From the NCBI GenBank assembly GCA_014526335.1, contig JACTAT010000006.1, positions 6,203,128 to 6,267,127 on the forward strand: a stretch of 64,000 nucleotides of DNA. Reading direction: 5' to 3'. Positions within the stretch are counted from its first letter, which is position 1. The number at the start of each line of letters is the position of its first letter. This DNA comes from Chrysaora quinquecirrha (Eukaryota > Cnidaria > Scyphozoa > Semaeostomeae > Pelagiidae). The notes below the pieces were generated by a model. That model did not search any database. It had not been told where the DNA came from and saw only the letters and a program-made list of their open reading frames with translations. This document shows, piece after piece, positions 1-12,977 of the stretch. The position numbers were made by a program, and so were the translations under genes.

Positions 1-428
1 GAATAAGTAAATAAATTACGATATACCTACAATTCAAAAATAAAAGCCTATAAATGTCTTGCAATCTAAAATAAAATTTACTTAAAAAATATATATGTAC
101 CATCAGATACTAATTTTATATCCTTGATATGTGGCTTGGAAAAGTCAGATTCCTTAGTAGTCTCCGGTCCAGTACTAGAAATTCCTTAAGTTTTTGCTAG
201 CCCGAGTACTACCTTCCCTATAAAGCACTTCCTTATAAAAAAAAATGCGTGTAATAACAAATATTACCACATCACTGTAAGTCTCTTCTTGTCTTTGGGG
301 CTCAAATGAATTCTTTTCTGTGGCCTATTGAACAATATTCTGAAAACTTAATCCCATCAAGAATAAAATACAAAGCATAAAAGATGCAAATAAAGTAAAA
401 CAAGGTATTCACTAAGAGAAGGGTTCAC

Positions 429-2642
429 CAAAGTTACTGTTGAGTTGTTTGTCCTTTTGACTTTCTCCTGAAAATAAGTTGCAATAATGAAAGAGAAAAT
501 TCAGTGAGAATTTTCAAAAAAACGACAACTGATTTTAGTTTCCAAGACATGTTGCAGATTCATCCATCATAAGTTAGAAAAAAAAAGAAACTCATATGGC
601 TTGATTATTTATAATTAAACTTCTTGGCACATTTACAAAAAACATTACACTATTTGTAAATAGAAAAGATAACTTAAAATTTGAAGGTTTGAAAATAAAA
701 GTTATCTTTTGTAAAATGCTAAACTAGAATTTGAAACATACGATACAGTATGAATACCAAACAGAATTGTTGGGCAGGGGAGTTTCTACAATCAGAAACT
801 AATACCTTTTCAAGTGGATCAGGCAGGATTTTTTGAAACGAACAATGCATTTTCTAGAAAAAGAGAATGTATATAGGAAGTTGACCCTTAAAAGTTAAAT
901 CTAACATATTTTCAAAATATTTTATTGGAAATTCTGTATTCTTTAGCTGAAGGCTCATGGCTTGGCTTAATGAGGTATGGAGTAATAAAGGGGGTAGAGG
1001 CTTTTTCAATTTGGACATAAAAATAAGGAGGCTCATGACATGCACATGCATAAAAACTGGTACATCCTAAAATCTGGTACCTAGCCGAGATACTGGCTTG
1101 CTTACAAAAGGCCTGTATGCCAGTACATTGAAAATAGTTGCCTCCACCCCCCGCAAAGAGCTCCTGTTCAACATGGCCCTCAAAAATTTTAATTTTGCAT
1201 TGAACTAATGCCTATTGTTTCATATCAATCAATGATAACATTCAAAAACAACCAAAAAACATATGATTTATATGTGCTTAAATGCAAAAGAAGGGCCTTG
1301 TTATCAACATTATTTTCTAAAGTTTTAAAGAAGCAATAACAGCTGTAGACATTCAAAATTTTATTGCAGTGCACCCAAGATCAACATCCACAAAATCCAA
1401 ACTTGACCAAAACATAAAAATGTTTAGATGAAATTGGGCATAAATAGTGTGTATTACCTGCTTTTCTTTCACCAATGTCGTCTCTCCTCCTTCACTAGAA
1501 ACATCCTACAAAATTAAAATTCAATAGAAGAATAGTAAGAATAGTAAGAATATCAGCCAAAACGACCCATAGCTTGACATTTTAGAAAATGTTTCAAATG
1601 AATTTTTGAAGTACCTTAACATCAGGTTCATTCGATTTCATTTCCACTCTTTTCCTTTTTCTCATATTTGTTCTCTCAAGTAAATCTAGTATTTTTTTCA
1701 TCAACTCTTCCTTATCATCTGGAAAGGCAAGATTTACATGCACATGACACTGAAGTCCCAAGCTGTAGGAAATTCAATATAATGTTATCTATACCAGTAC
1801 CTATTTTGAGTATACCTATTTTGATTTCAACGGAAATATCCACCGAAAACAACAATGGGTACCGTACATAGAAATTTATTATGCTGGCCATTCCATAGGG
1901 AACAAAAAAAACACCCTGCTAAGTGTTGTTGACAGGGCTGGCCAAGAGATATCTTGGCCATTTTCCTGCTATGTGTGTGAGAATATTACTTTGATAAGAT
2001 AACTAGATATCCAGATATCTACAGATGTAGATAGTCTATCTAATACGACTCGAGTTAAAGAGAGTTAGGCCGAAGAAAATAAGCTTTTGCTGCCCCAGCC
2101 CAGCAAACTTAATCGAGCTGTAGTTTGGCCTATCCTAGTTGCTAGCCCTACCTACATCCAGATAAAATATCTGTAAAACTCAATAACAACAAAATGTTAC
2201 GAAAAAATTGAACTTATCGTTTGAGATGTAGCAGCTCAGGGCAGGCATTCTCCAGAGGTTCAAGCAGACCGCAGGCGAGATACACGTCCTCTCCACGCAA
2301 TTTGAAAGTGGGAAATATGAGAATCCGTTCTTGTTGGCGCTCTAACTCTTTCATACCTAATTTATGCAGCAAGTCGACCATGACAAGAACAATGAGTTCG
2401 ACTGAGGCGCCTCCGCCATATTTTCCCTTTTTATCTATTTTTAGTAGCAATAAAGACAAGCGACATTGAAATAGAGAAACCAAACGACTCACAGCCTTTT
2501 GCAACAATACTGCAAGGATAATATTTCCCGTCGCCATATTTTGCGGTAGCCTGCGGTATTTCATTTTGGTCATCCATATCAACATCTAAGGAATTCTTGA
2601 CTTCATGCTTCTTTGTATCGTCCCAGCATATCAAAATCCACT
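429..2642 (-). CDS. Partial multi-exon gene of unknown function
   Basis: I do not recognise this gene. Four short open segments bounded by good splice signals lie on the minus strand: 2493-2642 (acceptor TTCTCTGCAG, donor GTGAGT), 1615-1762 (acceptor CCTACAG, donor GTACTT), 1458-1505 (acceptor TTTTGTAG, donor GTAATA) and 429-467 (acceptor TTTTCAG, donor GTGAAC). The last three join in phase 0. The 2493-2642 exon leaves one base over, so at least one exon between it and 1762 is missing from this model. It contains ICWDDTKKHEV and KYGDGKYYPCSIVAKG, which look like a small Tudor/Agenet-type fold. The 1615-1762 exon is charged and helical (DDKEELMKKILDLLERTN followed by a KRKR basic stretch). A possible last exon is 185-324. 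The gene reads away from the CACTA transposase, so it could be that element's second gene. The first exon and start are not resolved, and the first segment may belong to a separate transcript. Confidence 0.42.
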
Positions 2643-3208
2643 CTGCAGAGAAAAGTGTTCAATATTAATTAACGGAAAACTCAGCAGTGTTCAAGTAGAA
2701 TAACTTGACCATTGAATGACCATTAGGTCGGTTTTGGAAGAATAACGTGAAGTGAAGAAAATAGTATCTTCCCCTAGAGTCGGTTTTGGCGCCCAAAAGT
2801 TATAGATATAGCTCTGAAAAAGCCGATGGGAAATAATGACAGATAAGCCAAAAAACCTTAAATGCATGAAGGGTGAATCAAACTGTCTCATACCTTGGTC
2901 AAGCTTTGGATTCTTGGTTGTTCTTTTCTTTGAGCTTACCATTTTCTGCATTTTCTTGTTACAAAAGATAAAATGTCTTGTCTTCTTGCTTTCGCCTTCC
3001 TGCACGCGAGTGTGTGCGAGAGTTTGTTGAAGAAAAGGGACAGGGTATTCTGTTGAATTAACCAATAGGAAAACGAGTATTTCCAGTCATAAGGGGCAAA
3101 AGGGGGCAGCATCGAGTATACATTGTGGATTTTAACTGCATTTTCCTTAAGAGTTGAAAGATTTCCTCATTGTATTACCCCCGTGCGGTGGAAGTCGCAC
3201 TTCGCGCC

Positions 3209-3248
3209 AAAAGCTGGGGAAAAGCTGGGGAAAGGCTGGGGAAAAGCT
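3209..3248 (+). repeat. Short G-rich direct repeat upstream of transposase start
   Basis: Four near-identical copies of an 11-12 bp unit, AAGCTGGGGAA, lie about 40 bp before the chosen ATG of the transposase gene. A related motif (CCCAGCTTTC) recurs in the tandem array at 11256-11503, downstream of the same gene. This could be a promoter element or a subterminal transposase-binding repeat. Function is inferred only. Confidence 0.55.
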
Positions 3249-3285
3249 AAATGTTCAACTTTTACTTGTTGCTGTATTTCCCAAG

Positions 3286-6200
3286 ATGGAAGATGCAATA
3301 AAAGAAGTGTTCTTCAAGAAGGAAAATAAATGGCTCTGCAGTCGCTGTTTAAAACGATTCGACAAAAAGTTCAACTGCCGTCGTCACATAGAGATGAAGC
3401 ATAAACCAAAGCAACCGAGTTTGATGAAAGATTTAACGCAAAACTCGAATGAAGGAATTCAACCAGCATGTGAAATCGTGGCAGATTTAGAACCAAATGC
3501 AATAATGGATGAAGAAGCAGAGAACATCATAGCGAATATTCAGACTGAAACACAAGGTAATCAAGGTAATCAGACTACCGAAAATCAGAATGCAGATTTA
3601 TTCTCAGACACAAGTGGCAACGATAGCTCAACAGGTTGGTACAGTATCTGTTCTTTAGCTCTTTGAATTTCTGCCCTACAAAGTCAATTTCGCTATTTTT
3701 AGATTTTCTTTAAGTTCGATTTTTGAAATAAGAACAATCGAGCCTCAAAGTGTTCAAAAAAATTGAACACCGAATTTTAGACAAGTCTTTCTGATTGAAA
3801 AAAGAGAGTTTTAAGAAAAACTATAAAAAAGAGTGTATTTGCATTAACGGCCTATGGTAAGTCATCATTTCTCCTTATATAGTAAAAACTGAATTGCACG
3901 TTTCTAAGAAAATATTTTAGCTGTTTTGCCACTTTCTAGGTCCATTGCCTATCGGCATTACTGTTTGCAATATACACACTTTAAAACACCATGCAACCTC
4001 GAATGGTGAAGGTTAAGCATGATGTCAAAATGTGCTTACATCAGCAGAAAATGTTCATCTTACATCTCCATGCGATTATAAGATAAAAAACATGTCACGC
4101 CGCGTGTCCCGCCCCCTCCTAACCATATATGACTCCAAAAGATCAGCCTTTACAGGGTTAAACCTTTTCCCTTCTTCAGATATCGAAAGTGAAGACAGCA
4201 GCATGGATCTGTCAGTTGAATCTTCGAGTGATTCAGATGATGAAGACCCAGCTTTGTTTTATGCCAAGAAATCAAAAATTTCAAGAAACGACCATCTTAA
4301 TACCGTAATGGCCTTTTCCGTAAGACATAATATCTCCCAAGATGCTCAAAAAGACTTACTTTCGCTGATTAATTTACACCTGCCGTCAGAGAACAATGCG
4401 GCGAAAAATTTGAGCTCGTTTGAAAAGCAGTTCATGAAACAAGACAGTAAGAAGACACGGTCATTCCAATATTGTGCATCTTGCCAAGAAATATGGAACA
4501 CCGAAAATGAATGCTGCAGGTAGGTCCTCCATGATAACGGTCTGACTGATTTTCTGATTTTCGATTTTAAGTGAATTCATCTTACTGAATTTGAATTTTA
4601 TTTAATCTAGCTCTAATTCTAATTCTATTCATTTAATTTCAATATATACTTTACTTACATTATGGTTTTATTCTGTTAATTTCTCTAGATCAAAAAAACT
4701 GTTTAAAGTTGTTGCTTTCTCGATAGAAGATCAGTTGAAAGAAATAGTAGAAAGTGAGTAAACTTTAAGTCTCAGTTGCTGGAAAATGACACATGGTCGG
4801 AGATTTAGCTACACATACGATCAAAACAAGTCGAGAGTGAAAATTTCGCTAAACCTCAAAACAATCTAGAATCTATTCAAACCCTTTTTCTAAATGGAGT
4901 ATAATAGCGAAAAAAACTCATTTGCAATACTGTATATTTTTGTTATTTTAGAATTTTAACCATCATATCTCTCTTCATGTTTATTTTGTATGGTTGAAAA
5001 CGACAACTTTTGCATTTTTGTAAAATTCATTTTCTTTCGTAAATTAAGAACAATTCGAAGAAAGTTTTAGTTCAAAACAGACGAAAATTGAAAATCTTTA
5101 AAAATAAAAACCAAGCCTTGGGCTAAGTACTTTATAGGAAAAACGCCTAAACGTCTTCCATTGTCATCTCCGACTGCCTCATTTTGTTGTGTAACCTGTA
5201 TATTCAGTAAAATACCTTCAACATCTTCATTTTCTCCAGGAACGGGTGTGTGGCAACACATTCAACGGTGTAAAAGAAATAATGTCAGCAACAGTTCCCA
5301 AGGTTTGCTAACAGATGTTACGGATGGAAAAAAGTACAGAGAATTGTGTGAACCGGGAAGGTATTTGTCTGCAGCGGAACACTTGTCCTTTGTCCTGTAT
5401 ACGGATGGGGTGCTGCTTCACAAGTCATCTAAGACCGAGATTTGGCCGATTTACATTGCAATTAACGAGCTACCAGGAGAAACGAGGTAAAATTAAATGC
5501 ATATGTAATTAGTTCTTATGATAATATTCTGTAGTTTGTGTAGGAATTTTTGTCACTTGAAGTTGTGAAAGGTGGAATATATTTATATTTTTTCGCAACT
5601 CTATATTTGAAAATATCCATTTTTTGTTTGTTTTGTCCCTGGTCACGATGCACTTTTCATTAGTTTCATGGGAAACTAGCTAAACGACAACATATTTCTA
5701 CCTTATGACATTCATATGACATAACATAACATCTTTCTGTCTTTAGGCTAAAGCCCTACAATTTAATCCTTTGGGGCATATGGCAAGGCCAAGGAAAGCC
5801 ACATCCAAAATTATATTTAAAGCATCTTATTGAAGACTTAAAAGAATTACGAGCTAAAGGTATCGCATATGCTTGTTGAACTCTTTACTTTATGTTTCTT
5901 GAAAATGAACCCAGTTGCACTCAATACCTTAAAATACCTGGCTTCAATAAAGTTGCTTTGAACCCCTGTATGCTTGCCGAGAGGTAACTCAATCCTTTGA
6001 ATGTCGCACACTCTTTGCTGGGATTTCTATTGTTTTAACAGAAATCCCTTCGAAATCCTTTTGTCTCAACGGGAATCTTGTGCGCCTTTTCGCGGAGTGA
6101 ATTGCCCTCGATGCCTTCCCGATGCAGTTGAAACAAACAAAATTTAATTTTAACATTGTTTAGCAGTCCAGAAGCGGACTGGCCCACCGGGACACCGGAA

Positions 6201-9200
6201 ATTTCCCAGTGCGCCCTTTGCCTTAATATTTTTTAAAAACTTGTTATTTCAAAAAACAATCACCGCACTCCCTCTTATTATATTAAACAAGTATTCCGTC
6301 TCAAAGATCTAAAGGCAGGGGCGCACATTCGGGGGAAGTGCGAAGATTCTACCTCCGAGTACTACCTTGCTCATAAAGAACTTGATTAGTAAAATATGCG
6401 TGTACTCTTAGGTGCTGTAGGTTTTGAATGAAGGAAAAAATTAGGTAGAGCACCTTTTGCGAAGCAGATCGAACGGGCCCTATGATACTTATAGGCTAAG
6501 TCAATCCATAGTTGTAAAAGACAGAGAATTCGAGCTAAGTAAACAGTAATGAGTGTCGACACAATATCAGTGCGAATCTTTGCAAGCGAGGGGGTCCTTA
6601 TTAGAGCTGGGTGCCGAAAATTGTCCAAAAAAATTTATGTGCGGGGAGACGGTAATTAGGCACTCTCGAGTATTTGGTTACGTAACCGCAACACCTGATT
6701 CGACTTCCAAGAGACCCTTGCAACATCTCATTTATTTCTTCTAAGGTCTTGAGGTTGCTGTGGATGACAGGAGAATAACATTAAGAGCCATGCCTCTACT
6801 CTTTTCGATGGACCTGCCTGCCAAGGCTCATTTTCTAGAGATGAACCATCACAATGGTGCTTTTGGTTGCAAAGATTGCCTTATTGTTGGTAAACATGTT
6901 GCATCTGGGAAAGGCACTGCTAATATTTACCCATTTGAAGAAGCTGTAACAGCCCAAAAGAGAACCAAGCATTCTTTCCGTCAAGATGGTCACAATGCAT
7001 TGACTCATGGAAAGACGGTAGGTAGTTGTGGTTCAATGTTAAAAGTGTTAACTAGCAGATGTCAATGACGTTTCATCCAAAATACTTAACTTGTTAAAAG
7101 TCTCTTTTGTTTAATTTCCAGGTAAATGGTGTGAAATCGCTGAGTCTTCTGCATGACTTACACGAAGACTTCGATATCATCAACGGAGTTGTTGTTGATT
7201 ATATGCACGGTGTTTTACTTGGTGTGGTGAAAACTTTGAGTCTTCTTTGGTTTGATCCAAGTACTCATAAGAACAGACAGAATGGGAGATATCCTGATTA
7301 TTTTATAGGGAATATGGTAAGTATATGTACTGTGATAACTAGATAGAATAGAGCCAGTTACTCCGCTCAAAATATTCCTAGTTCTAGTATTTTGTTTTAT
7401 TCTGCACCAGTGTAAAATAGAACAAAGCTTATATTTCGTTATAATTTCTGAATATGAAGCTTCTTGTGATCTTATTTATTATTAAGTTTTATGCCCGAAT
7501 AAGTGAAATAATCATGATGCTTTAGATATCAGACGTTGATGAAAGGCTATTGGCAATGAAGCCTCCAGACTACATCAGCCGACTTCCCAGATCGTTTAAG
7601 ATGAATATGCATCATTTGAAAGGTATTTGAATTTTACATGAACAGCTCGAGAATATCTACTGTTGCACAGTAAATGCGTACTTTGCGATGAACATGTACT
7701 GTTGCATAACAATTACGTTTAACACGCAATTTTTTCGAAAAACTACACATGACATCATGCTTTTATTAAACGTTTTTAAGGAAACCTTAAGGAGTGCTGG
7801 AGTTACACACATTAAGTGTAAGTTTTGTACTTTTCAGCACAATGCTCTTCATAATGCAGCATTATACAATTTTTTCAATTTTCTTCAATTTGTTGGCATG
7901 AAAGGCATGTTTACATGTTTGGCATGTTTAGTGCTTTTCCCAGCTTCACATTTTAATAGTTAAACCAATTACGGTATTGGTATGTTCACTTAAGAGATGA
8001 ATTAACATGAATATGTCACGCCCAAATGACATGAACTGGTAAATAGTCCTTGATCTAAAAATATATGGTACCAAAAAACCTGTTCCCTATACTTTTTTCA
8101 TCATGTCACACTATGAGACCCTTCGCTTCAGCATTCATTGAACCTGCACTCTATCTTCTTGCAGCAAGTGAATATCGCAACTGGTTGTTATTCTATAGCC
8201 TACCATGTCTCGATGAAATTCTACCAAGGCAATATCTAAGTCAATTTGCGCTGCTGGTCGAAGGCATGCATATTGTTTTGGGAACTGAAATTCAGGCAGA
8301 CGAGTTGGTATTTGCGAGACAATGCTTCTCAAGATTCTACAAGGACTTCTCCTTATTATACGGTAATCAAAAGCTGATCAATAAGTTCTGCTTAGGTTTA
8401 ACAAGTAAACACGTAGAAACGTGCTCTGCATAATGCGTATTGCAATGCAATACTACGTAGCATAAATATTCAAACTAAGTGTGACGTCCTCAGACAAGGA
8501 CATCACAACACCTTCGAATCGTGTCTGTTGTGGAATGCCACTTGTGAAAAAAATCTGTAGCCTACTGGTTTTTTTCATTGATCAAAATACACCAAAGATC
8601 GATATGCATGATATAGTGCGTTGTTTCGTACACTTTTAATTCATCAAAGATGACTAGTAAAAGTCTAAAGATATAAAAAATGTCGTATACACAAGGAGCC
8701 TTTATTTTCTGTTTTAATTTTTTCCAGAATTTCATGCCGGGAAGTGTGGCTTAAATGTTCACAACCTTTTCCACTTGTGTGAGTACGTCGAGAACTGGGG
8801 ACCGCTCTGGGGGTACTCTTGTTTCTCTTTTGAGAGCCTTAATGGAGTTATCATAAAGTATGTCCATGGCAAGAAAGAAGCATCCAATGAGGCAAGTACT
8901 CTTTTAGTATTAGGATATGCAATTTTGGATGTTAGATATACAAAGATGTGTCGCAACGGTGAGGGCAGGATGTAGTTCATTCTGAGTGAAGGTGACGTTG
9001 CTGAAATTTGAGGCAAAAGATTAGTCAGGGAGTTACTCCAGCACCCTGCAGCTGCAACCCTTTTAGTTACGACCCTCTAAATAATTTCATTTAACTTAAT
9101 TTTCACAGCTTAAACAAACATTTTTGCAGGTTATTCGAATGTTCACTTCAGTGAAGACATTACACCTGAAGATCGACAACCGCGAGATGAGTTCGATAGC

Positions 9201-10628
9201 TGACAAATTTGTACGTGAACTCATGTGTAACAGCAAAAGGTTTGTTGATAGATGAAGAATGCATATTATTCTATAGTTTTTTAATGCTTAAGTCAAGAAT
9301 TCACCGAATACACAGAATACACTATTAATTTCCTTTGATCGCTTGTTCGCTTCTAATTTATATAATCCTTCTAGTACCAATGCGATAAACACCGGAAATA
9401 TTTCAGACATAATTTCAAGCCCCTTTCTGCGAATGTTACTGCTGTTTATTCCAATTTTGAAGTTTTGTACCAGTCAAAAAGGTTACCAATATAAGAGATA
9501 CAACATAGGGACTTACGGACGTGTTTTGGCTAGCATTCATGTTCTTTCAATTCATCGACTTTTTTAATCTTAGTACAATGATATTGATATGGAATAAATA
9601 TTGAATAAAATTCAGGAAACAGTTTTAATTTGAAAAAAATTGAGAGTCTCGTTATTCTCTACTTCAAGGCCAAAAAAGATGGAGAAAGCGCTGAATTGTC
9701 ACCTAATTGGTAAGCAACGAATGGATTCAGAAATTCCTAACGACACGCTGATCAAGACTGAAAAGGATTTTTTTGGGGAAATGGCAGACAACCTGAAATT
9801 CATCAAAATTCAAAGAATAATGAAAAATGGGCAGATAATATTTAGTGAGGAATACACTCGAGTAACGAAAAGGATTTCCTGTGTGGTTTCGTTTAATGGT
9901 TGCGAAGGCGTAGAGATTGGAGCAGTCCAGTATTTTATCGCGGAAAAAAGAACAGGGAGGGTATTTGCAGTTTGCAGACTTAAGGAACGTCCAAGTGATT
10001 GGAAGATCGACATGAATGGCTGGAAAGTTTCCAACGTTATGAGAATCAGAGACGGAAGGTAAATTATCAATTTGCAAGTTTGAGATTGGCATTAAATATG
10101 TTTCCTTGCCTTAAAATATGTACCTATTCAGGATTTAAATTTTTGTCAAGAGAATCTTCTCATTAATGTAACGATGCAAACCCGGCTGTTAGTTATCTCT
10201 TTGCAAATATTTTTTCTCTTATCAACATAAAGTATAGAAATAGAAAATATTTTGAAACTAATTTAATTGATTGAAAAATCATTAACTTAAGAATCTTAAA
10301 AAACATTTACAACTAAAATAATTCTTTACGGGCTTAAAACCCAATATGCCTATGACGAACATAGAACCCAAAATAAACCCTAGTTATTCCCTTTTAGCAA
10401 GGAAAATGTGGAGACGTATCTCTTTATTACGCCATTTACAGTTATCGTATTCGTATATGTTAGTACGCTAATATGATATGAACCAGCAATAAATCATTTT
10501 TTTCTTATTCCAGCAACAGTATAAAAGTTGTTCCCGTTGAGAGCATCAAAGACAAGGTTGTATTTATGGATGGCAATAAACAATTCACTTGCATGGCTAG
10601 ATGTCCAAACTTCTTTGAAACTGACTGA
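3286..10628 (+). CDS. CACTA/EnSpm-type transposase, 13 exons, intact frame
   Basis: Exons by splice signal and phase: 3286-3634, 4180-4519, 4689-4753, 5240-5486, 5747-5859, 6746-7017, 7122-7316, 7526-7622, 8165-8362, 8728-8891, 9130-9239, 9669-10058 and 10514-10628. They total 2655 nt (884 residues) and every junction keeps frame. An N-terminal C2H2 zinc finger (WLCSRC...HIEMKH, residues ~17-40) is followed by an acidic region. The core is typical of animal 'transposase domain-containing' CACTA proteins: TDGVLLHKSSK, IWPIYIAINELPGETR, FGCKDCLIVGK, VVVDYMHGVLLGVVKTL, NWLLFYSLPCLDEILP, FHLCEYVENWGPLWGYSCF. It ends with a short beta-rich C-terminal part (VVPVESIKDKVVF). The intron after 8891 has a GC donor (GAG|GCAAGT), required to keep frame with the next exon. 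The ATG at 3286 lies before the zinc finger, and an untranslated 5' exon is possible. The protein would cut and join element ends in the nucleus. It could be an active transposase or a domesticated copy; termini were not found. Confidence 0.85.
5860..6745 (+). other. Long intron holding short dispersed repeats
   Basis: This is the longest intron of the transposase gene. Positions ~6030-6115 resemble 13530-13610 (shared motifs GAAATCC and CGCACGCC/GTGCGCC with TTTTGCGGAG-like ends). Positions ~6356-6410 resemble ~193-245 in the same orientation (CGAGTACTACCTT, then ATAAAG and ATGCGTGT). No coding potential was seen. Confidence 0.4.
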
Positions 10629-11255
10629 TGAAAACACTTCGCGAAAGGAACATCCTTGTTTAATTAAAACTGCAATTTTTTATTTGGTACAGTAGGTTGC
10701 GATTGGCTCTCTTTGAAACAATTTGCGAGAGCTCGAGAGTCTTACCCTGTCCACACTGCAAAGATTGTTCTTGCAATATCTAAATAAATAATTTACAGCC
10801 TCCTAGCAGTAATTTCTAGGCGAACTCCCGATGGTGTTGCAAGAAAAAAGTAGTCTGCAAAAATATTCTTTAGCAATTGCTAGCTTCTGAAAACTTGCTT
10901 GAGATGAAAACGTGCTTAGTGCTAACGTGTTAACGCACTAAAGCGGCAAGAAAAGATGCGAGATAAGCGCGTTGAGAGGAACGACTCATGATATTCTCAG
11001 TCGAAAAAAATTCAATCATTAAACGACACAGACCCCTTCTCTTGTAAATATCAGGCTGAATTTCGCAAAATTATTCTTACAGACATAGTATACCATTTAT
11101 GAAAAATCTTTCACCTCACCCGTCTTAAATGCAGATGGACTGGAAATAACCAAATACCTATCGATAATGAAATGCCGATAAAGAATTCGTACGTACAGTA
11201 GACTCAGCTGATTTCGTTAGTATATCCTAGCGTTGTATTATTTCCTAGTTATCGG
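10629..11255. other. No gene seen
   Basis: AT-rich sequence after the transposase stop codon. I see no open frame of note, no clear polyadenylation cluster and no convincing CACTA-type terminus. Confidence 0.5.
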
Positions 11256-11503
11256 ATCTTTCAGCAACAATACCCAGTTATCCCAACTTTCTGGGAATCC
11301 AAATTTCTAGCTTTCGGAACTTTCGGCAGCAATACCCAGTTATCCCAACTTTCTGGGAGTCCAGATTTCAAGCTTTCGGATCTTTCGGCAGGAATTCCCA
11401 GTTATCCCAGCTTTCTGGGAATCGAAATTCCTAGCTTTCGGATCTTTTGGCAACAATACCCAGTTACCCCAGCTTTCTGGGAATCCAAATTCCTAGCTTT
11501 CGG
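11256..11503. repeat. 62-bp tandem repeat, four copies
   Basis: Units at 11256-11317, 11318-11379, 11380-11441 and 11442-11503, each exactly 62 bp and differing by a few substitutions. Each contains CCCAGTTA(T/C)CCCA and CTTTCTGGGA and ends in TAGCTTTCGG. The internal TCCCAG/CTGGGA pair could fold into a short hairpin. Related but irregular sequence continues to about 11580. Confidence 0.85.
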
Positions 11504-11568
11504 ACAAAAGAACAAGAAAAAGGTGGGGAAACTGGGGAAATCCTAGGAAATCCTAGCTTTCCCAGCTT

Positions 11569-12956
11569 CTATCCTAGCTTTTTTGGTACGGGTTCTTCTG
11601 CTTCAAAATCACTGATATCAATTTCAACAAAACCAATTGAATTTCTAACATATATACAAACTCCTCTTCTACAATTTTTATTTAAGTTTGAAACAAGGTT
11701 GTATCCCTGTAAATTCAACTCAGACAACTGTACTAGGTGCCATAACTCGTTTTGGTGAGACTTCACAGACAGTGATAATATCAAGATTTTGACTATCAAC
11801 AACAACAGCAAGTTCATCCCTTTTATTTAAAAGAGAATCGGCATTAAAATATAAACAATGTAACCCAAACTTTGTACACTTCTTAGTGTTCTTATCACAA
11901 ACAACTTCTGTTTTGTTTCCATCTACACAATCCCTTCTGGAGGAGCATGCCTTGCCCCCGGGCTCTCCTTGTTGCTTTGACTGTTTCCTTTTGATACTTT
12001 TTTCTTGTCTCCTTCTGGTTCAGTAACTCTTTTAACTCCTCCCTTTGTGTTGGAGTCAGATCCTTTGTAACAAATACTTTCGTTAGTTCCTCTTTGCTGC
12101 TCTGTGACAAGTTTTTTGACTTACCAACCAATTTCTGTTTTGATTCTACACTGTTGAGTTCAACTTTCAGAGACCTCGGTTTGGTTGCATCTGTCGGTCA
12201 AGATCCAATCCTGACTTATTTCACAGCTCTGGTACTTTTGTCAACCTTTGAGATGATTTTGCTCGAACTGAGATGGCAACAGTATGAGTTTTGAGCTCAA
12301 GTAAAGCGTCTGCATAAGGTCGAGGATATATGGGAAGTATTGTTTTGTTTAGAATTCCTTTATAACTGTGACGAAAAAAAACCACATCGCACTTTGACTT
12401 TCAAGTTTCATTTCAAGCTGTGATGCTCAGAAACCTGTAGGGTCCGCGCATGCATTACGAGTTGGCGTGCATTCAGTTTGCATAAAGTGTTTTATATCTG
12501 ATGGTGTTTATAAGTACAGTGTTTATATTTTAAATTCTTCAGCTTTTTCTTTATCAGACTGCGCAATTTTGCCATCAGTCTTACTTAAATTCCCAATTCC
12601 TGGCTTCGTCTTCATTTTCGAGTTTAAGTATCTGTAAAATGATGTTGGATTAGCTTTAGAATTCTTTTGTGATTGCCTTCTCAAAGCAAATTTTTGCCTT
12701 TCTAACTTCCCACTTTGCTTGGTCTTAACGCTTTAAGTCATTTGTATCTGCTTTAGATAGTGTTTAAAAGTACAGTGCCGATACTTTTGTCAACCCCTAA
12801 TTCCTTACAAATTTCTTGCACTGATTTTGAAACATGCTCCTTTCTTGTATTTACATCATCAGATGAGCTTTCCTTGACATTAAACATCATTACATTCTTT
12901 TTCCTTTTTTCCCTTTCATTGATTTCCTTGGTAACATCCATCATGAGTGGCTTCAT
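11569..12956 (-). pseudogene. Scrambled LINE remnants (ORF1 and endonuclease pieces)
   Basis: Four minus-strand fragments resemble CR1/L2-type LINE proteins. 12753-12956 is an ORF1 start (EREKRKKNVMMFNVKESSSD). 12540-12750 is the linker between endonuclease and reverse transcriptase (NPTSFYRYLNSKMKTKPGIG). 11895-12131 is the end of ORF1 (VFVTKDLTPTQREELKELL). 11569-11880 is the start of the apurinic-type endonuclease (FNADSLLNKRDEL, GYNLVSNLNKNCRRGVCIYV). A frameshift and stop lie inside the last piece near 11730. In a normal element the linker comes after the endonuclease, but here it sits between the two ORF1 pieces, so the locus is rearranged or built from two overlapping copies. Non-functional. 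Confidence 0.7.
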
Positions 12957-12977
12957 GGCATCTTTTACTGCAGATTA

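Noticed and set aside
2214..2585. 123-codon minus-strand open frame, readable on the plus strand as well
   Set aside because: It crosses the clear splice donor at 2487-2492 and overlaps a plus-strand frame; it could hold an exon (KELERQQERILIFPTF) but I cannot show it.
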